Origin: Chloroflexia bacterium SDU3-3
GTDB taxonomy: Bacteria > Chloroflexota > Chloroflexia > Chloroflexales > Roseiflexaceae
Direction: 5' to 3'
Assembly: GCA_009268125.1 (NCBI GenBank)
Contig: WBOU01000014.1
Span: forward strand, 1-64,000
Length of the DNA: 64,000 nt
Shown here: positions 63,942 to 64,000 of the stretch, in pieces
Position numbering within the stretch: position 1 is the stretch's first letter
Layout of the letters: every line of letters starts with the position of its first letter
The notes under the pieces: model-generated
Database searches by the model: none
Told to the model about the DNA's origin: nothing
Seen by the model: only the letters and a program-made list of their open reading frames with translations
Position numbers and translations under genes: made by a program

Positions 63942-64000
63942 AGCTACTCCTTAATAAATGCGGAACGTGTCGAGCCATCTGCGCTGGTGCCAGAGTGATG

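Overview
The window looks like a chromosomal segment of a high-GC, filamentous-type member of the phylum Chloroflexota (Chloroflexia, related to the Herpetosiphon / Kouleothrix / Kallotenue group). This is inferred from gene content, not from a marker gene. The pointers are a DUF4157 (eCIS-core) protein, RsbR-like PAS/STAS regulators, a class I plus class II diterpene synthase pair like the one known from Herpetosiphon, secreted proteins ending in short LPxIxK/R tails, and a CBM2/GH6 cellulase. No rRNA or tRNA was recognised.

Layout. 1-4.1 kb: msrPQ (periplasmic methionine sulfoxide repair), a lipoprotein made almost entirely of MMDKTAEP repeats, and a divergent OmpR-type two-component system with a probable operator between them. 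4.6-6.4 kb: a DrrAB-like ABC exporter. 6.4-11.2 kb: a five-gene membrane-bound molybdoenzyme operon (cytochrome b, NarB/NasA-like catalytic subunit, four-cluster ferredoxin, Rieske protein, small membrane protein). It faces a NarK-type nitrate transporter (14.7-15.9 kb) across a 41-repeat CRISPR array that has no cas genes in the window. 16.2-19.9 kb: a PD-(D/E)XK-like unknown protein and a chimeric DUF4157 protein whose last ~540 residues are encoded by strikingly AT-rich DNA.

20.1-42.8 kb: cell-surface polysaccharide genes (GT-C-type membrane proteins, GT4 glycosyltransferases, methyltransferases, a flippase). They are split by three paralogous secreted beta-propeller/Ig-like proteins, two of which are paired with a paralogous lipoprotein. 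38.9-39.6 kb is a repeat-rich intergenic island. 42.9-44.4 kb: a NADAR protein and a secreted CAP-domain protein. 45.4-53.1 kb: a 1647-residue repeat adhesin and a double-VWA membrane protein. 53.4-56.2 kb: a PAS-STAS regulator and a GH13 alpha-glucosidase. 56.7-60.3 kb: class I and class II diterpene synthase genes followed by a membrane STAS protein. 60.5-63.9 kb: a secreted cellulase with CBM2 and two identical GH6 catalytic modules.

The most notable points are: (1) the DUF4157 chimera with an unrecognised AT-rich C-terminal domain next to a nuclease-fold-like protein; (2) the methionine-rich lipoprotein plus MsrPQ plus two-component system, a candidate oxidant-scavenging system; (3) the diterpene synthase pair; (4) the perfect GH6 duplication; (5) the orphan CRISPR array bracketed by two nearly identical hairpins; and (6) the triplicated propeller/lipoprotein cassette inside the polysaccharide region. 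All calls come from reading the sequence; no database search was run.
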